Of a DNA stretch of 64,000 bases, positions 46,457-59,002 are shown piece after piece. Position numbers and translations under genes: made by a program. The notes under the pieces were generated by a model that was not told where the DNA came from, did no database searches, and saw nothing but the letters and a program-made list of their open reading frames with translations. The stretch's first letter is position 1, and every line of letters begins with the position of its first letter. Source of the DNA: Irpex lacteus (taxonomy: Eukaryota > Basidiomycota > Agaricomycetes > Polyporales > Irpicaceae); contig MQVO02000014.1 of the NCBI GenBank assembly GCA_001986395.2, forward strand, positions 558,001 to 622,000, read 5' to 3'.

Positions 46457-48563
46457 ATGTCGGCAGAGAAGAGATCCCAGGCGATTGACCTCACTCACCA
46501 TATCTCAGACCTTGCTAAGAGAAGGCAGGTCTCGCCTCTCAAGGGGCTCCAGAAGTTCATTCTGAACAAGGACACTATCGTATTAGCTGGCGGTAAGTGT
46601 AGACGCGACGCAGTCGATGCTGTACTCACAAGTGCTTAGGTATGCCCCACCCCGACTATTTCCCCTTTGCGGACGTCTCTGCCAACGGTATGCTCCTTAC
46701 TTGCCACTATCTATCAGCCCTAGCTCACAAGTGATAGTGCTGGTCCACGATGCATACTCCCTGGAGCCTTCTCAGGAGCGCTCTTCGGGTCTGTCGTGGG
46801 TGTGGAAGCTGTTCGGCGCGGGCTCGTCGAAAGATAAGACTACGAACATCACCATCCCTAAGTACGTCACCGACGAGCAGAACGAAGTCAACCTCGCGAC
46901 TGCTCTCCAATATGGCACAGCAGCGGGTATTCTACCTCTCCAGAAATTCATCAAGGAGTTCTCTGCCAAAGTATACCAGCCAGCATACGAGAACTGGACG
47001 ATTCTCCTGCACGGTGGCAACACGGACGCATGGACTCGCGCGATTCTCACACTTTGCAACCCTGGAGACTTCTTCCTCGTTGAAGAATGGACATATCCGT
47101 CTGCTCTTGCCTCTGCTGCCCCATACAACATCCGCCCAATTCCCGTAGCCATGGACTCGGAGGGTTTGAGCGCCGACTCCCTGCGAAAGGTCCTCGCTGA
47201 GTGGGATGAGGAGGCCAGAGGTGCAAGGAGACCTCATGTCATCTATACAGTTCCCGTTGGCCAAAACCCCAGTGGTGCGGTAAGTGCATTCATCTATCTC
47301 GGGATGGACATATTCTTAATAGGCTATCTTTTCCCAGACCATGGGAGTTGAACGGAAGAAGGCCATTTATGCTATCGCGGTCGAATTCGGTATGTGTGTG
47401 CTTCTCGGCGATACACTCACGCGTGTTCACACGGGTTTTCAGATGTCATTATCGTGGAGGACGATCCGTATTACTTCTTGCAGCAGGGAGTGTACAAGCC
47501 GAAGGACCAGCGTAGCACGAAGGCGTTGAAGCACGAGACAGAGGAATTCGTCTCGAGCTTGGCTCCTAGCTACCTAAAGTTCGATTATCAGGGACGAGTC
47601 GTTCGACTGGATACGTTCTCGAAGGTTTGTGTTCTTACCCCACCATACTGTTGGGCAGGAGATTCAATGAGCCACATAGTACATCGCTCCCGGCAGCAGA
47701 CTCGGCTGGTTCACCTGCGCACCACAACTGGCCGAACGTTTCGAAAGAGCGGGAGAGACCTCCACACAGGCACCATGTGGGTTCGGTCAGGTAAGACGAA
47801 TATTATGTGCTTGCGCCACAAGGCAAAACACAGCTAATATTACCTCATTTCAGTCATTAATCACGCAGCTCTTCAACACCTGGCAATATGATGGCTACAT
47901 CCGCTGGCTCCACGGTGAGTTAACAAAACCATATGGTTCAATTCGTATGTGCCTTTGGCTCATTGGGTATTTACAGGCCTTGCCGTCGAGTATCGCAGCC
48001 GCCGTGACTTCTTTATCGATACTCTCCTCGAGGAGTTCCAGGTATCAAGGACAGTTGGCACCAAGGGTGTATGGCAAGGCTCGGAGGTCCTCGAGTTCAG
48101 CTTCAAGCCGACCGAAATGTCGGAGAAGCTCAGGCAGAGGAAGCTTTTCAGTCTTGTTCCGCCCACATCTGGCATGTTCCTCTGGGTAAGTAGGAGTTAT
48201 TGGAATCTGTATCACCATCCTCTTACTAATCACACGGTGGATTCAGTTCTCTCTGCACTTTGAGAATGTACCTGGTTTCCAGGCCGGCGACGAAGACACC
48301 CTCGAGGCGAAGTTGTGGGAGACCCTCGCAAAGAGTGGCCTCCTCGTCGCACCCGGTTGGTTCTTCGCTTCAACCGACGAGATCGTGGATGCAGGAGAGG
48401 GCCACTTCCGTGTCAGCTTCAGCAACGCCGAGGTACGTTCTGGTTTCTCCATATAACCTACTGTATCCCTTACAAAATCTCTTTTCATATTCAGTTCCCC
48501 AAGATGAAGAAGGCCGTTGGCATCTTCGCCGATGTTCTGAGGGAGTTCTTCAAGGAGCATTAA
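46457..48563 (+). CDS. ARO8: Aromatic amino-acid aminotransferase (fold-type I, PLP-dependent)
   Basis: Transaminates phenylalanine, tyrosine and tryptophan, with possible 2-aminoadipate activity as in the Aro8/KAT II family. About nine exons start MSAEKRSQAIDLTHHISDLA. Hallmarks are LAGGMPHPDYFPF, the cofactor-loop region LLHGGNTDAWTRAILTL, YTVPVGQNPSGA, IIVEDDPYYFL (Asp and Tyr contacting PLP) and RLDTFSKTIAPGSRLGWF, with the Schiff-base lysine in FSK. It ends VLREFFKEH. Introns of 45-60 nt interrupt conserved blocks, and splicing restores them (for example FSK joined to TIAPGSR). Convergent with SEC18. Confidence 0.94.
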
Positions 48564-48876
48564 CTGATCTTCTCCGACAGGATCTTTAGGGTATCAGAGC
48601 GTTCTTTCGCGGTAATGTTATGATATTTAGGCATGAGCTTTAGAGGCAGTGTCTGCGCACGGAATACGTTGTATGCTTTCGTTAACGGAGCACTCACCAG
48701 ATTGGATAGTATTCTCAATCGATAATTTGATAGACTTGGAAGAGTTTGTGTTGCCCCATTCGTGAGTCTCAAGACAATCAGTCATAGTACTGTAAGACAG
48801 TGTCCACGATGAATTCTTCCAATATCCCCATCTAAACCTACACTAGTACTCTTTCTCCTCTATGTTACACGACAAT

Positions 48877-51676
48877 TTACAAGCCCATGAGGGACGTGAC
48901 CAAACGCTCGCCAACAGCCTCAGGCTCCTGCCTCGCCATCTCAATCACGCTCAACAACTTCTTGATACCAATGTTCAAGCCGTTTCCATCTTGTCCGCCG
49001 AAGCCAGCCTGCTCGAGCATCTCCATCGTGCGCTGGAGTTCTCTCTGGTTGGGGATCAAGTCCACCTCGTTGATGACATGCTCCAGAGCCGTGAGACTTA
49101 ACAGAGGTGGTACGCGGATCTCCGCGTCGAATGATTCAGAGAGGCCGAGGTCGGTGAGGATGGGCCGGAGTGATGTGGTTGCGATGACCAAAAGACGGCG
49201 ACCTTTGGGCGGACGCTTGGCAAAGAGGACCATGAGTGTTTGTAGGACGGAATTGGAGAAGCGAGGTCCAATGGCAGTGAAGTCTATAAATCGCGAGGAT
49301 ATGTCAATTTACATGCTGTGGATTGCCTGATAACCAGGCCACGTACCGAGTAGTCGCTCGATGCTATCCACGACAATAACGCTGAGCGGACTCTTGTAAC
49401 TGTCAGCAAAAGTCTTGCTGATAGCAGCAACCTTTTGTGATTCCGAGAACCCAACCATGTCGTCCGGTGAAACAAGCTTCATGAATGGATAATCCGAAGA
49501 CCTCGCGATAGTAGCAGCCAAAGCGGTCTTTCCGGAACTAGGGGGTCCGTGCAGGAGCAAGCTGACAAGAGGCGTCCTAGTCGATGTGCGAACTTGATCG
49601 ACAAACAGTTGGCCGGAGCGCAGAATTTCGTCGATGGTGGGGTCGTAGTGGATGATACCGTTCTGAATGACCATCTCGAGCTCCTCCTTAGCGACACCAA
49701 ATGCCGGCGTGACTTCGTTCAAGGCATCCAAGAAGTCCTGTCTGTTCACTCGAAGGTCCTCGATATCATCGCTGACACCCGCCATAGTACCGACCTAAGC
49801 TCTCTCAGTTATGAAGCGATTTCATGTATTCAATGGACATACCTTGATATGTCTGTTGAAAGCGAAACTGGTCGCGCTCTTCACCAAACCGTTGATCTCC
49901 GCACCGGAGAAGTTCTTCGTCAACTGCGCTAGTTCCAATAGGTCTACATCAGAGTCCATGATACCGTTCTCTCGCATCTTCGTGGTATGGATGCCGAGAA
50001 TCTGCAAACGACCCTTCTCATCCGGGAGTGAGATCTCCATGTGGACCTCGAGACGACCTGGACGAAGCAGCGCCTCGTCGATCATGTCGAGACGGTTCGT
50101 CATACCGATAATGAGTATGTTGTTCAGTTGATCAACACCGTCCATCTGTATACCCGTGTGAGTGTTTTCCTAAACCCATGTTGATATCTCAAAGGTGTTA
50201 CCTTTGATAGAAGCTGGTTGACGACGCTGTCACCGACTCCAGTCCCACTGTTGGTTGAACCACGCTGTTTGCAAATAGCATCCAGTTCGTCGAAGATGAT
50301 AATATGCAAGCCACTCTCATCGCCCTTGGCCTTGTACTAGATAGAGAGGTGCTTCGTTAGTAGTAGGGACAAGAGTGGTATACGGCGGTACTAACCTCCT
50401 TCTCTGCGTCTGCGAAAAGTTTACGGATATTCTCCTCAGACGCACCGACATATTTGTTCAGGATTTCAGGACCATTTACAATCTTCGGCTCGCGTGCATT
50501 GAGCATCTTCCCGATTTGCCGAGCCATAAGGGTTTTTCCAGTACCAGGTGGGCCGAACAAGAGGATACCTGTTTCTCGTAATTAGGTATATGAAGTAGTC
50601 TCGCGCTGTACGCACCTTTGACATGCTGGATACCGAGCTTCTCGACCAGGCCGGGAGGGAAGACACGAGATGCAAAGGCACGACGGAAGATAGTGCTGAA
50701 CTCTGAGTCCAAACCTCCGATACCCATATCCTCGAACTTGAAGTTGGGCGCAATAATAGCATTGGAGGGTGCTCTGATGCGCGCATGAGAAGCCTGCTCA
50801 ATTGTACAGTTTCATGCATACTCACTTCTTCGCGCTCGACTTGATCTTTATCGCGCTGTTCGCCGCCTTCAGGAAGTTGACATCCGTCTTCTCCATGACA
50901 ACTCCGACGTTGTCTGGTGAGCGGCCTCCTGACGGTGCATTGGGCAAGTCGACGACGCTCAAGCCAGTAACCTGCAGCTTCAAGTTCTGTCCGTGGAACT
51001 CGAAAATAGCTAGTTGCCCGACGTTCCAGATCATGCCGTTGAAGGCCCTGACGAACAGCTTTGCCATGTCGTCGGCTGAGAATGCTTCAGCAATCTCGTG
51101 TCCCCGGCGCAAGAAGTCGACGCTGATGTCTATGGACTGCAGGTAGGACGGGATGTATGGTACAGGCTCAACGGATACGCTGTCTCCTTGAGCGGAGAGA
51201 CCCATCCACTGTCGCTGAACAGCTCCAGCGCCAACCTGACCAGGTAGTATCTTGCCGGTGTTGTCATGTCTATTCGGTGTAAGGGGCGTGTTGGTAGGGA
51301 CGTGTGATGACTAACATACCTGACTGTTGCGGCGAACTGCTGCTTTACCATGACATGCTGCCCAGCCTGAAAGTCCGACGGGTGCGTTATCAAGGCATTG
51401 GTCATAGCAAGCTGTTCACTAGGAGCAGATACAACTTCATAACTACATATGGGTTAATAACGTTCACTTGAAGTTACAGATAGGTGTAGCGCACCCTTGA
51501 CCCCTCTGCTGTGACGGGGGTGGTCTTCCATATCCCTGTTTCTCGTACCCTCTGGGATCTTCATATCTTGGCGCAGGTACGCGTTGCTGAGGAGGCTGAG
51601 GGACCCTCTGGTATGGCTGCGAGGGTAGTCCCTGTGAACTGGAGTTGGGGTTGTTTGACCTGCCAAAGAAACTCAT
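48877..51676 (-). CDS. SEC18: Vesicular-fusion ATPase SEC18 (NSF)
   Basis: Hexameric AAA+ ATPase that disassembles SNARE complexes with alpha-SNAP in the secretory pathway. The N-terminus [16 protein letters not shown] plus a Pro/Gln/Tyr-rich stretch precedes the N domain ([12 protein letters not shown] in the leading part). D1 carries Walker [21 protein letters not shown] (about 50560-50500), [19 protein letters not shown], Walker [17 protein letters not shown] (about 50300) and the second region of homology [21 protein letters not shown]2 carries Walker [17 protein letters not shown] (about 49560). It ends [12 protein letters not shown]. At least eight exons. Essential in yeast. Confidence 0.96.
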
Positions 51677-52263
51677 TGCTGTCCAGTACTAGATTTAGAG
51701 TTGTAATTTCAAGCCTTAAAGAATACCGAGTCGTAGAGAGATGAGCGTTGGGAGGAAGTGTAGATTGGGATTCAGGTGTTTTAAGAAACGCGTGGCTATG
51801 CACAACACGTCAGGCGCACTGCGGCGATGGTGTATGATTTTGCTGCGTAGCTATTCCACGTGTGCTGAAGGTCGGTACTGCAAAGAATATAACTGCATTG
51901 GACTGGTGGAGGTGGTATGTGGTGAACATGAGATAAAGTGCGGGGGCGCAAAGCCGCTGTGCTAAGCCTGACTGGGAGGTTCCCATTCTAACAGCTTGTC
52001 TCTTCTCGCGATGTAGCCTTTGAAGTGCTCTACGAACTTCTTGATATCCTTTGCATGATGCTATGTCTCTTCCCACCAACCCCTACAACATCCAAATATC
52101 TCCTGACATGGTGCTGATGTGAGCTCGAGGCAATGCAACTTGGGAGCGTGGCTGTCGTGCGTCTGCCTCTTTCCTCCACGTCCCTCCACACGCGTGCACA
52201 AAAAGCACAGTGAAACTGCTTTCCCAAGTAAAGCACTACTTCTGGGGTAGCCCAGACCACAAT
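51677..52263. promoter_or_regulatory. Divergent promoter region, SEC18 / DUF2009 gene
   Basis: 587 bp between two divergent start codons. No gene is seen inside. Specific elements cannot be assigned by eye. Confidence 0.45.
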
Positions 52264-54479
52264 ATGTCTTCCAGAGAAGCTGAAGAAGCTGCGAATGAAG
52301 CGCAGACCGGTGCCTTCTCGCTCGCCACAATATTAGACGAAGAAAATGACCAGCTTGAACACCCCGACTTCAAGGACAGGCCGAAGGGAGGTTGGGACGA
52401 GGAAGTGAAGGAAACAGAGGCAGCTCAGGGCTTTTGTATCGAATGCGAAGGTGTGATGAGTCTTTCTCCCGCCTCGTGCAGCTGATTGAATGGAACGGGT
52501 ACCTTCCAGATCAACCCGCCCAGCTTCATTGTGAGGCGTGCGCAGATGATTATTGCGAAGTCTGCTTTGCCGCACAGCACCGTAAAGGTTCTCGCAAGAG
52601 CCATCCTGCAAAGCCACTCTCTGTTTTTTCAACGCCTGCACCGAACAATGCCTCAGACGGGCCGCAGGCCAAGGGCGGCAGTCAAGAAGTGAGCACATCT
52701 TTGATTCAGCGTATAGTCTTACTCACAAGGGTACAGATGGACGTGGATGATGCCGAGGGTGATTCTGACGACGAACTCGAACATCTAGTCACGGGCGTAG
52801 AAAATCCTCTAGCCCTCCAGGCACAGCCCGAAGCTGGTTCCAACGTCGGCGAATGGTTCGTAGAGCGCTCGAAGTTCATCCCATTACGTCTGACATTCGG
52901 AGAACGCAAGTACCTTCGACTACTGGAAGCTGCCCTCAATGTCTCAGAGTACACGGACAAGATTGACACCATTGGGTTCCAGCTTTCCAAGGCGAAGCGA
53001 ATAGTGCATCAGATCCGAGAGCTATGCGCTATCCTTGGTGGTCTCGTTCTCAGTGCAGACTATAAACAAGGACAAGAGCTGTTCTCTGATCGTGATTTTG
53101 CTGCGAATGAGGAGTTCTACCAGCAGGTGTTCGAGCTCGGAAGACGCCACAAGATCATGAACCCGGATAAGATGCGGTCAACCTATGGAAAGCTGATATA
53201 CTTGCTCCAAGTGAGTACTAGCGGACCGTTAGCAAGTGGACATTGATGTCGACTCATTTCTAGGATAGTCAAACGCCTGAAGTCAAGAACATGCTCGGCT
53301 TCTCATCCGTGAAACCCATCAGAACCGTCTACACCGTCCTCGAAGAAGCTGATTCTCTAGACCTTCTCCGTGAAGATCTCATCTCTACTGCCACCAAAGA
53401 GATTTATTCCGAAGGTCGAACACGCCGCGACGTTCAAAAGGACATCAAGGCCAAAGAAAAGGCTGTCGAGGTCCTCTCAGCAAAGTACTCGCGCAAAGGC
53501 CTATCGCAAGAGCAAGTGCGACAGTGCCTGTACAGCATAGGCGATAATCATGCGTTCTTGCGGACGAATCGCGACCCTTGCGACAGGATGATTCTGTACC
53601 TAAAGCAATACTTCCACGCGACGCATCCGAAAGACAACAAGAGTAGTCTAGCCATCAAGAGTGGCAAGGGCGGTGCGAGATTGAGTCATGACCACTCGAA
53701 GCAGTACGCGTATGTCCTACAGAGCTTGACGCTGTGGCGGGAGATCTTGCATGGTGAGTTTGTTCTCAACACAACGCTCCTTGAACTGACATGTATATTT
53801 ATCTAGATATGTTCCATCTATGGTATCTCGCCGAGTCCGATCTATTGGCGGAAAACGTACCATACAGACTTCGTGACACGGGCCAAGGCCTCAACCGAGT
53901 TCAAGCAGCACCCAAAACCTCCCGAATGATGCACGCCATCTTGAACCGCGCTCAACGCAGTATCGGATCGTGGGTTGGCTCCTCCGTTATACACATGGGT
54001 GACCACAACGTCCCCAATGCTCTCATGTTCATCGGTACGTCCTCCCCCAATGTACCTTGCTTCATCGTAATCTAACGACCTCCTCCACACAGACAAATAC
54101 TCGCAAATCTACCGCATTCTCCTCCCCATCTGCAATACCATCTCCCACATCCCGTCCCTCATGGACAAACCCGCCCTGCGATCCTACATCGAAGACGAGT
54201 TCGGCTCTGAAGAAGGCTTGTGCCGTGAGATCCTGGGCGACTTCTTCCGCCATGGCTTCGATGGTTCGGGCGCGGACAACTTCTTCGATGCAGGATCGTG
54301 CATAGATGGGCGGCTTACGTCTGCGTGGAATTGGTGTTCGTCGTTGGAGAAGAAGAGGTTCTTCCCGGTGTTTTTGTTGACTGGTACGTTCTTCGCACTG
54401 TCATATGTACGCTACGGCGTGAAGCATTCGGCTAACCGACATTCTTGTAGGCTTCATTGGTTTCGATGGAGAGTGGTAG
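52264..54479 (+). CDS. B-box zinc finger / DUF2009 (UPF0652) protein
   Basis: Conserved eukaryotic protein of unknown function. It starts MSSREAEEAANEAQTGAFSL. After a short intron a B-box-type zinc finger forms (GFCIECE, then LHCEACADDYCEVCFAAQHR). An acidic linker (MDVDDAEGDSDDELEHL) precedes the long helical DUF2009 domain, including FIPLRLTFGERKYLRLLEAA, SVIHMGDHNVPNALMFI and LLPICNTISHIP. It ends GFIGFDGEW with TAG at 54477-54479. About seven exons. Fission yeast has a homologue of the same architecture. Cellular role unknown. Confidence 0.9.
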
Positions 54480-54666
54480 ATGTTTTTGGTTTTACGTAGA
54501 TGATGGATAGAAGGCTTGGTAGATAAGCCACTATTTACGCTCTATACCTTCATGTTAGAAGTAACACGGCACTCCCCACGTATATTTGCGACACAACCCT
54601 AGTATCGATAATGCTACAACGATGGTATGCATTTCTAAGCTACACACAGCAAGATGATACACGAGA

Positions 54667-56282
54667 TTAAGCAGCCACGGCTTCAGCACCATTAGTAGTG
54701 GCAGCAGCAGCAGGCTCAGCTGTCGCGGCGGCGGCGGCGACCACGGGAGGAGGAGCATTCTTCTTTCTGGTGGCACTGATGACATCCCGTACGCTCGCTA
54801 GGCCAGTCTTCCACGCCACAAGCCTAGACTCGAGAGCCTCCCACTGAGCACGCTCGAATGCGCGTGCAGAAGCACGAATGACGTGGAAGGTTTTGTTCGT
54901 CTGGGAGAGCTTGCCGACAACGAGTCCTGTGCGCAGCACTAAATGAACGAACGAGTTAGCTAGACGGCCGATGTTTGGGGGAAAATGACGGTGCGAACCA
55001 TCGATTACCCATCGTTCGACCTCTGTAGGCTCAACTTGCAGGACTTCTGCGATGGCAGAGTATGGGAGGTCACGGCCGATATTTTGGAAGGCCAGCGTAG
55101 TAAGACTCAAGACGCGGATCTTGCGCTCGAGCTGTGCCTGGTCAAGGTCTGTAGTCGAAGTCAGCTGAACATCCAATGTAAAAGTAGGAAATGGGAAGAA
55201 GACGCACTGTATTGAGTGAGAGCTTCCGCATGGCTGCCTGCCCATGCGCGGTACTCAGAGAGACCGTCATTGAGGAAGATTTGAAGGAGAGAATAGAGTT
55301 CAGAGTCCTTTGCGGCGACGACGGCGTCCAGGCGGAACAGAGCATCGAAGTCGAAGACAGAAGGGAGGCGGAGGGCGGATGCTACAAGGTCGAGAGCAGC
55401 GGATTGTGAGGATGAAGGAGGGAGGGAACGGACGTAGGCGAGTTGGTATTCGTAGGAAGTTTGTCTACGAACGACGCGATCAGCCTGGGCAGACCAAAGC
55501 GATAGGTGAGAGACGTACGGTTCGCTTTGAGCGTAAGTGTCAACGAGGGTTTTCAGGTACGAGCTCTTCTCCTCGCTGGAGATTTCCCACTCAGATAACC
55601 ACTTGTTGACTTCGGGTAGCGACAGTTGCAGCCGATCCAGTTCATCTTCGGCACTAGCAAGCTGAATGAGGGCTTCGTTGACAGGTAGACGAAGACCGGA
55701 GTTGCGGGGAAGGGCATTAAAAAGGGTGGTAAGGCTACATTACGGGTTAGCAATCATACAATGGGGAAGGCAGCACGATCTCCTACATGCGATATTTCAC
55801 GGGCGAGGAATCAGAGGATGTGATGGCCTGCAGTATTGACTTGAAATGTTCTTTCGTGCTTGAAGAGTCGAGGGGAAGCAGGTTCAAGAAGTGTGCAAAG
55901 AATAGGTTGAAGAACCCTTCGATCTCTGCACGCTGCCACTCAGTAAGTGAGATCTTTTAAACTAGGGCGAGGACGTACCTCGCTCCGAGCCTTGGCCAAG
56001 TCCCTTGACCTCCGGGACCACTTTCTCAAATACCGCTCTTCTCCGCTCCTCGTCCTCTTCAAAGGGTTTCTGGCCTTCTGCGGTCGCTAATGCATCTTCG
56101 AATGGTTGGGTGAAGGTGGCTTTCTCCTCGTCCGAGCGGCCTTGAGCTAAGTAATTTACGAGCTCCCTGATCTACGTGAAGACATTCGTGAATACCTATG
56201 CGATGGATCATATCACGGCTTGATTTACCTGCTCTTCGAAGGTGCCTTCCGCGAAAATCGAGACTGCGTCTATGCTAGACAT
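54667..56282 (-). CDS. Translation initiation factor eIF3 subunit m (PCI domain)
   Basis: Component of the eIF3 complex, which recruits mRNA to the 40S subunit. It starts MSSIDAVSIFAEGTFEEQIR and has about seven exons. The N-terminal helical repeats include VPEVKGLGQG and FFNLFFAHFLNLLP. The C-terminal PCI winged helix reads LERKIRVLSLTTLAFQNIGR, then DLPYSAIAEVLQVEPTEVER and KTFHVIRASARAFERAQWEA. The tail is Ala-rich (VVAAAAATAEPAAAATTNGA), longer and of lower complexity than in many homologues. Its start codon is only 149 bp from that of the divergent SUA5 gene. Confidence 0.92.
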
Positions 56283-56431
56283 TTTGGCTTTTGAGATGGG
56301 AGTGGTCGTGCAAAATCTACGGCGAGATCTCGTTGGTCCTGCAGCATTTCCTGTTTAGGATTCTACGCGCGCTTATCTTCTATATTTTAGGGCTAGCTAA
56401 ATTTCGTGACTCAAAACGCCTCAGACCCGCA

Positions 56432-57706
56432 ATGCAATGTTTCCAAACCCTCCGTAAACTGCACCACCGCGTTCGTCAGAGATTTCGAGCCATGCCTACC
56501 ATAGCATCGCGCACGAGAGTGCTAAGCTGCGATCCTTCCTCCATCTCTTTCCCTACCACTGACCCGGACGTCGCTGACCCACAAACTCTAGAGGCTCTGC
56601 ACGATGCTGCTACACTGCTGCAGGACCAGCAAGTAGTCGCCTTTCCTACAGAAACAGTTTACGGACTCGGTGCTCTCGCACTGGACGCCGTAGCTGCCGC
56701 TCGAATATTCTCTACCAAAGGAAGACCCGCGGATAACCCGCTCATCGTTCATGTATCCTCCGAGGCCATGCTCCGCCGTCTCTTACCCAAATCATATCAA
56801 CTACCGCTCTCATACCAAATACTCGTGCGACACTTTTGGCCAGGCCCATTGACCCTGCTGTTTCCCTCGGATGGCAGCATAGTACCCTCCATCATAACCG
56901 CAAACCAGCCCACCGTCGCTGTGCGCATGCCCTCTCACCCCGTCGCGCGGGCTTTGATCGCCATCACAGATGCTCCTATCGCCGCACCCAGTGCAAATTC
57001 CTCAGGAAAGCCCAGTCCCACTCGAGCCGAACACGTCTTCCGCGACTTGGAAGGGAAGCTCGATCTCATCCTGGACGGTGGAGCATGCGACGTCGGGCTG
57101 GAGAGCACTGTAGTAGATGGGTTGGGTGAAGATGGGAACATTCGTGTGCTCAGGCCAGGTGGTGTAACTGTGGAGGACTTGGAGAAAGCTCTGCAGCAGG
57201 ATTGGCAGGGTACGGCGGCCGCCCCTCGGGTTCTTGTTCACCGGCGCGACTACCAGGACGAAGCAATGGAACATGCGCCAACTACCCCAGGCATGAAGTA
57301 TCGACACTATTCCCCTGCTGTACCAGTCATTCTGCTTCACTCCAACTCAACATCAAGTCCCCCAGCTGACACGGACGCCATGTCCGTTGAGAAGCTAGTT
57401 TCATCTCTGCAGGAGCGGTTCAGGGACCACGAGGGAGAAATACGAGTCGGCGTGCTCGCTCCCTCAGACTCTCTTCTATTGGATAAACTCCCTGGTACCC
57501 CGGCTATCTCGTGGAATCGATATGCTCTAGGCCCATTGTCCGAACCGTCTGTTACCGCACAGCGATTATTTGACGGCCTCCTCTCTTTGGAGGCCGCCGG
57601 TGTCCATATCATTTTGATCGAGGCAGTAGCGGAGGAAAGAGAAGGGCTCGCAGTCATGAACCGTGTTAAGAAGGCTGCGGGAGAGTCGATATGGCTCGCC
57701 ACATGA
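56432..57706 (+). CDS. SUA5: Threonylcarbamoyl-AMP synthase SUA5 (YrdC plus Sua5 domains)
   Basis: Makes threonylcarbamoyl-AMP from threonine, bicarbonate and ATP for the t6A37 modification of ANN-decoding tRNAs. A single uninterrupted exon encodes 424 residues from the ATG at 56432, or 404 from the ATG at 56492. YrdC signatures are VAFPTETVYGLGALALDAVA, KGRPADNPLIVHV, FWPGPLTLLF, VAVRMPSHPVARALI and APSANSSGKPSPTRAEHV. The Sua5 C-terminal domain includes PGMKYRHYSPAVPVILL and ends GESIWLAT. The 20 residues before the second Met (MQCFQTLRKLHHRVRQRFRA) are basic and lack acidic residues, like a mitochondrial presequence, so two start sites may make two isoforms. A still earlier in-frame ATG at 56291 is unlikely. 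Confidence 0.95.
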   Translation: MQCFQTLRKLHHRVRQRFRAMPTIASRTRVLSCDPSSISFPTTDPDVADPQTLEALHDAATLLQDQQVVAFPTETVYGLGALALDAVAAARIFSTKGRPADNPLIVHVSSEAMLRRLLPKSYQLPLSYQILVRHFWPGPLTLLFPSDGSIVPSIITANQPTVAVRMPSHPVARALIAITDAPIAAPSANSSGKPSPTRAEHVFRDLEGKLDLILDGGACDVGLESTVVDGLGEDGNIRVLRPGGVTVEDLEKALQQDWQGTAAAPRVLVHRRDYQDEAMEHAPTTPGMKYRHYSPAVPVILLHSNSTSSPPADTDAMSVEKLVSSLQERFRDHEGEIRVGVLAPSDSLLLDKLPGTPAISWNRYALGPLSEPSVTAQRLFDGLLSLEAAGVHIILIEAVAEEREGLAVMNRVKKAAGESIWLAT

Positions 57707-59002
57707 TCATGAGCGGGCCACCTTCCGTGTCTTGGTTGCCCAGAATGGTGAGGGATTGGATGCGATGTGAGTCCTCGAAAATTATCTGAGCTCTAACAAT
57801 TGGCCTGATGGTGCCACTGCATTAGATATGAGTACCTCGCCTATCACACGAGGGTTGTAGCATCAGTGTATGTTTTGTACACGACATCGTCTGTTGTAGT
57901 TGTCTGTGGGTCCACTCGCAAGGGAGCCAAACAACGACTCAGGTATATAAGACCTGTCAGAACTGTCGCCTAGATGTAGAAAACCCCCCTCCCCCAATGC
58001 ACTTCCTTTGCCCCTCTTACGCTTCCCATCTACTGTCCTCCCTCCCATAGAAACACGCCTTTTGACCTCCATTGCCCGACTACCGACGCTATCTGTAGAC
58101 GCCCGCCCGCCCTGTGAGTTTCACTCGATCATTGTCTGTATCCAAACACTTCACGTTATCACCCGCGTTGACCCATGGACTCATCCAGCATCACCCCCGA
58201 CCGCCTCATGGCGGCGCTTCCGATATATCTTGCAGCGAGGCTGCCTCGAGGGAGAGTAAAGTGAGATGCACAAAGGTTTCCGCTCCCAGCGCCCCGTCAT
58301 TGTCCCTCTCGCTATCGAGGTACGGATTATCATCGTCACATCCCAAATCTTGGTTCAGATCTTCAGAGTCTTTGACCAACTGTCATAGATTCGCCACGCT
58401 GCCAGCACCTCCAGTATGCAGCCACCGAAGCTCGCTCACGTCCCTCCACATATGCGAGTGGCACTTTTGAGCCAGACGGCTCGTCTAACACTTTCCAGCC
58501 AGTATTGGAGGTTGATAGGACCATAGGCGATTGGATGAGGACAGATCTTGCTGGTAAGGGACAATGGAAGACTGGCGGCTCCCACGGTGACATACTTCAC
58601 GTCTCCTCACGCTTTCGCATTGCTCAACAGTCTAGTTTCACCTTTACAGCAGCCGCTGCGTCCTCAGGGTCGTCTTAAGTCTGAAGCTTGGTAGTCACAC
58701 CTTCACCATCACATGAATGTGTACACGTTCTGTACGCTCTTTCAGGCGTCACATTAAATCCCATTACCCGCAGTACGAGCACTTTAAAAGGACGGGCCAT
58801 TCGGGATCGACATTCCCTCCAACCCTTTCCATTTCTCTCGCTTTCTCTCCTCCTTTGGAGGCGTTTTATACGCGTCTTGTACTCTCTCGAGCTTTGTCTT
58901 TACCCTGTACTCTACCAAAGCTTCGCTCTAGATTGTGCATCACGCCGGTAAGTACGATTGCCTCTTGCTTGCTTTCGCGCATCATTGACGCTGGCCACAG
59001 AC
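57707..59002. other. Long upstream region of the HMG-box gene, containing a leader intron
   Basis: 1.3 kb between SUA5 and the HMG-box start. The last part is strongly CT-rich (58790-58870), typical of fungal transcription-start regions. It holds several short upstream open frames. No separate gene is supported. Confidence 0.5.
58948..59000 (+). other. Probable 5' UTR intron of the HMG-box gene
   Basis: GTAAGTACG donor after ACGCCG and a CCACAG acceptor, with a TTGACGCTG branch-like stretch before it, give a 53-nt intron. It ends two bases before the start codon at 59003. Confidence 0.65.
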
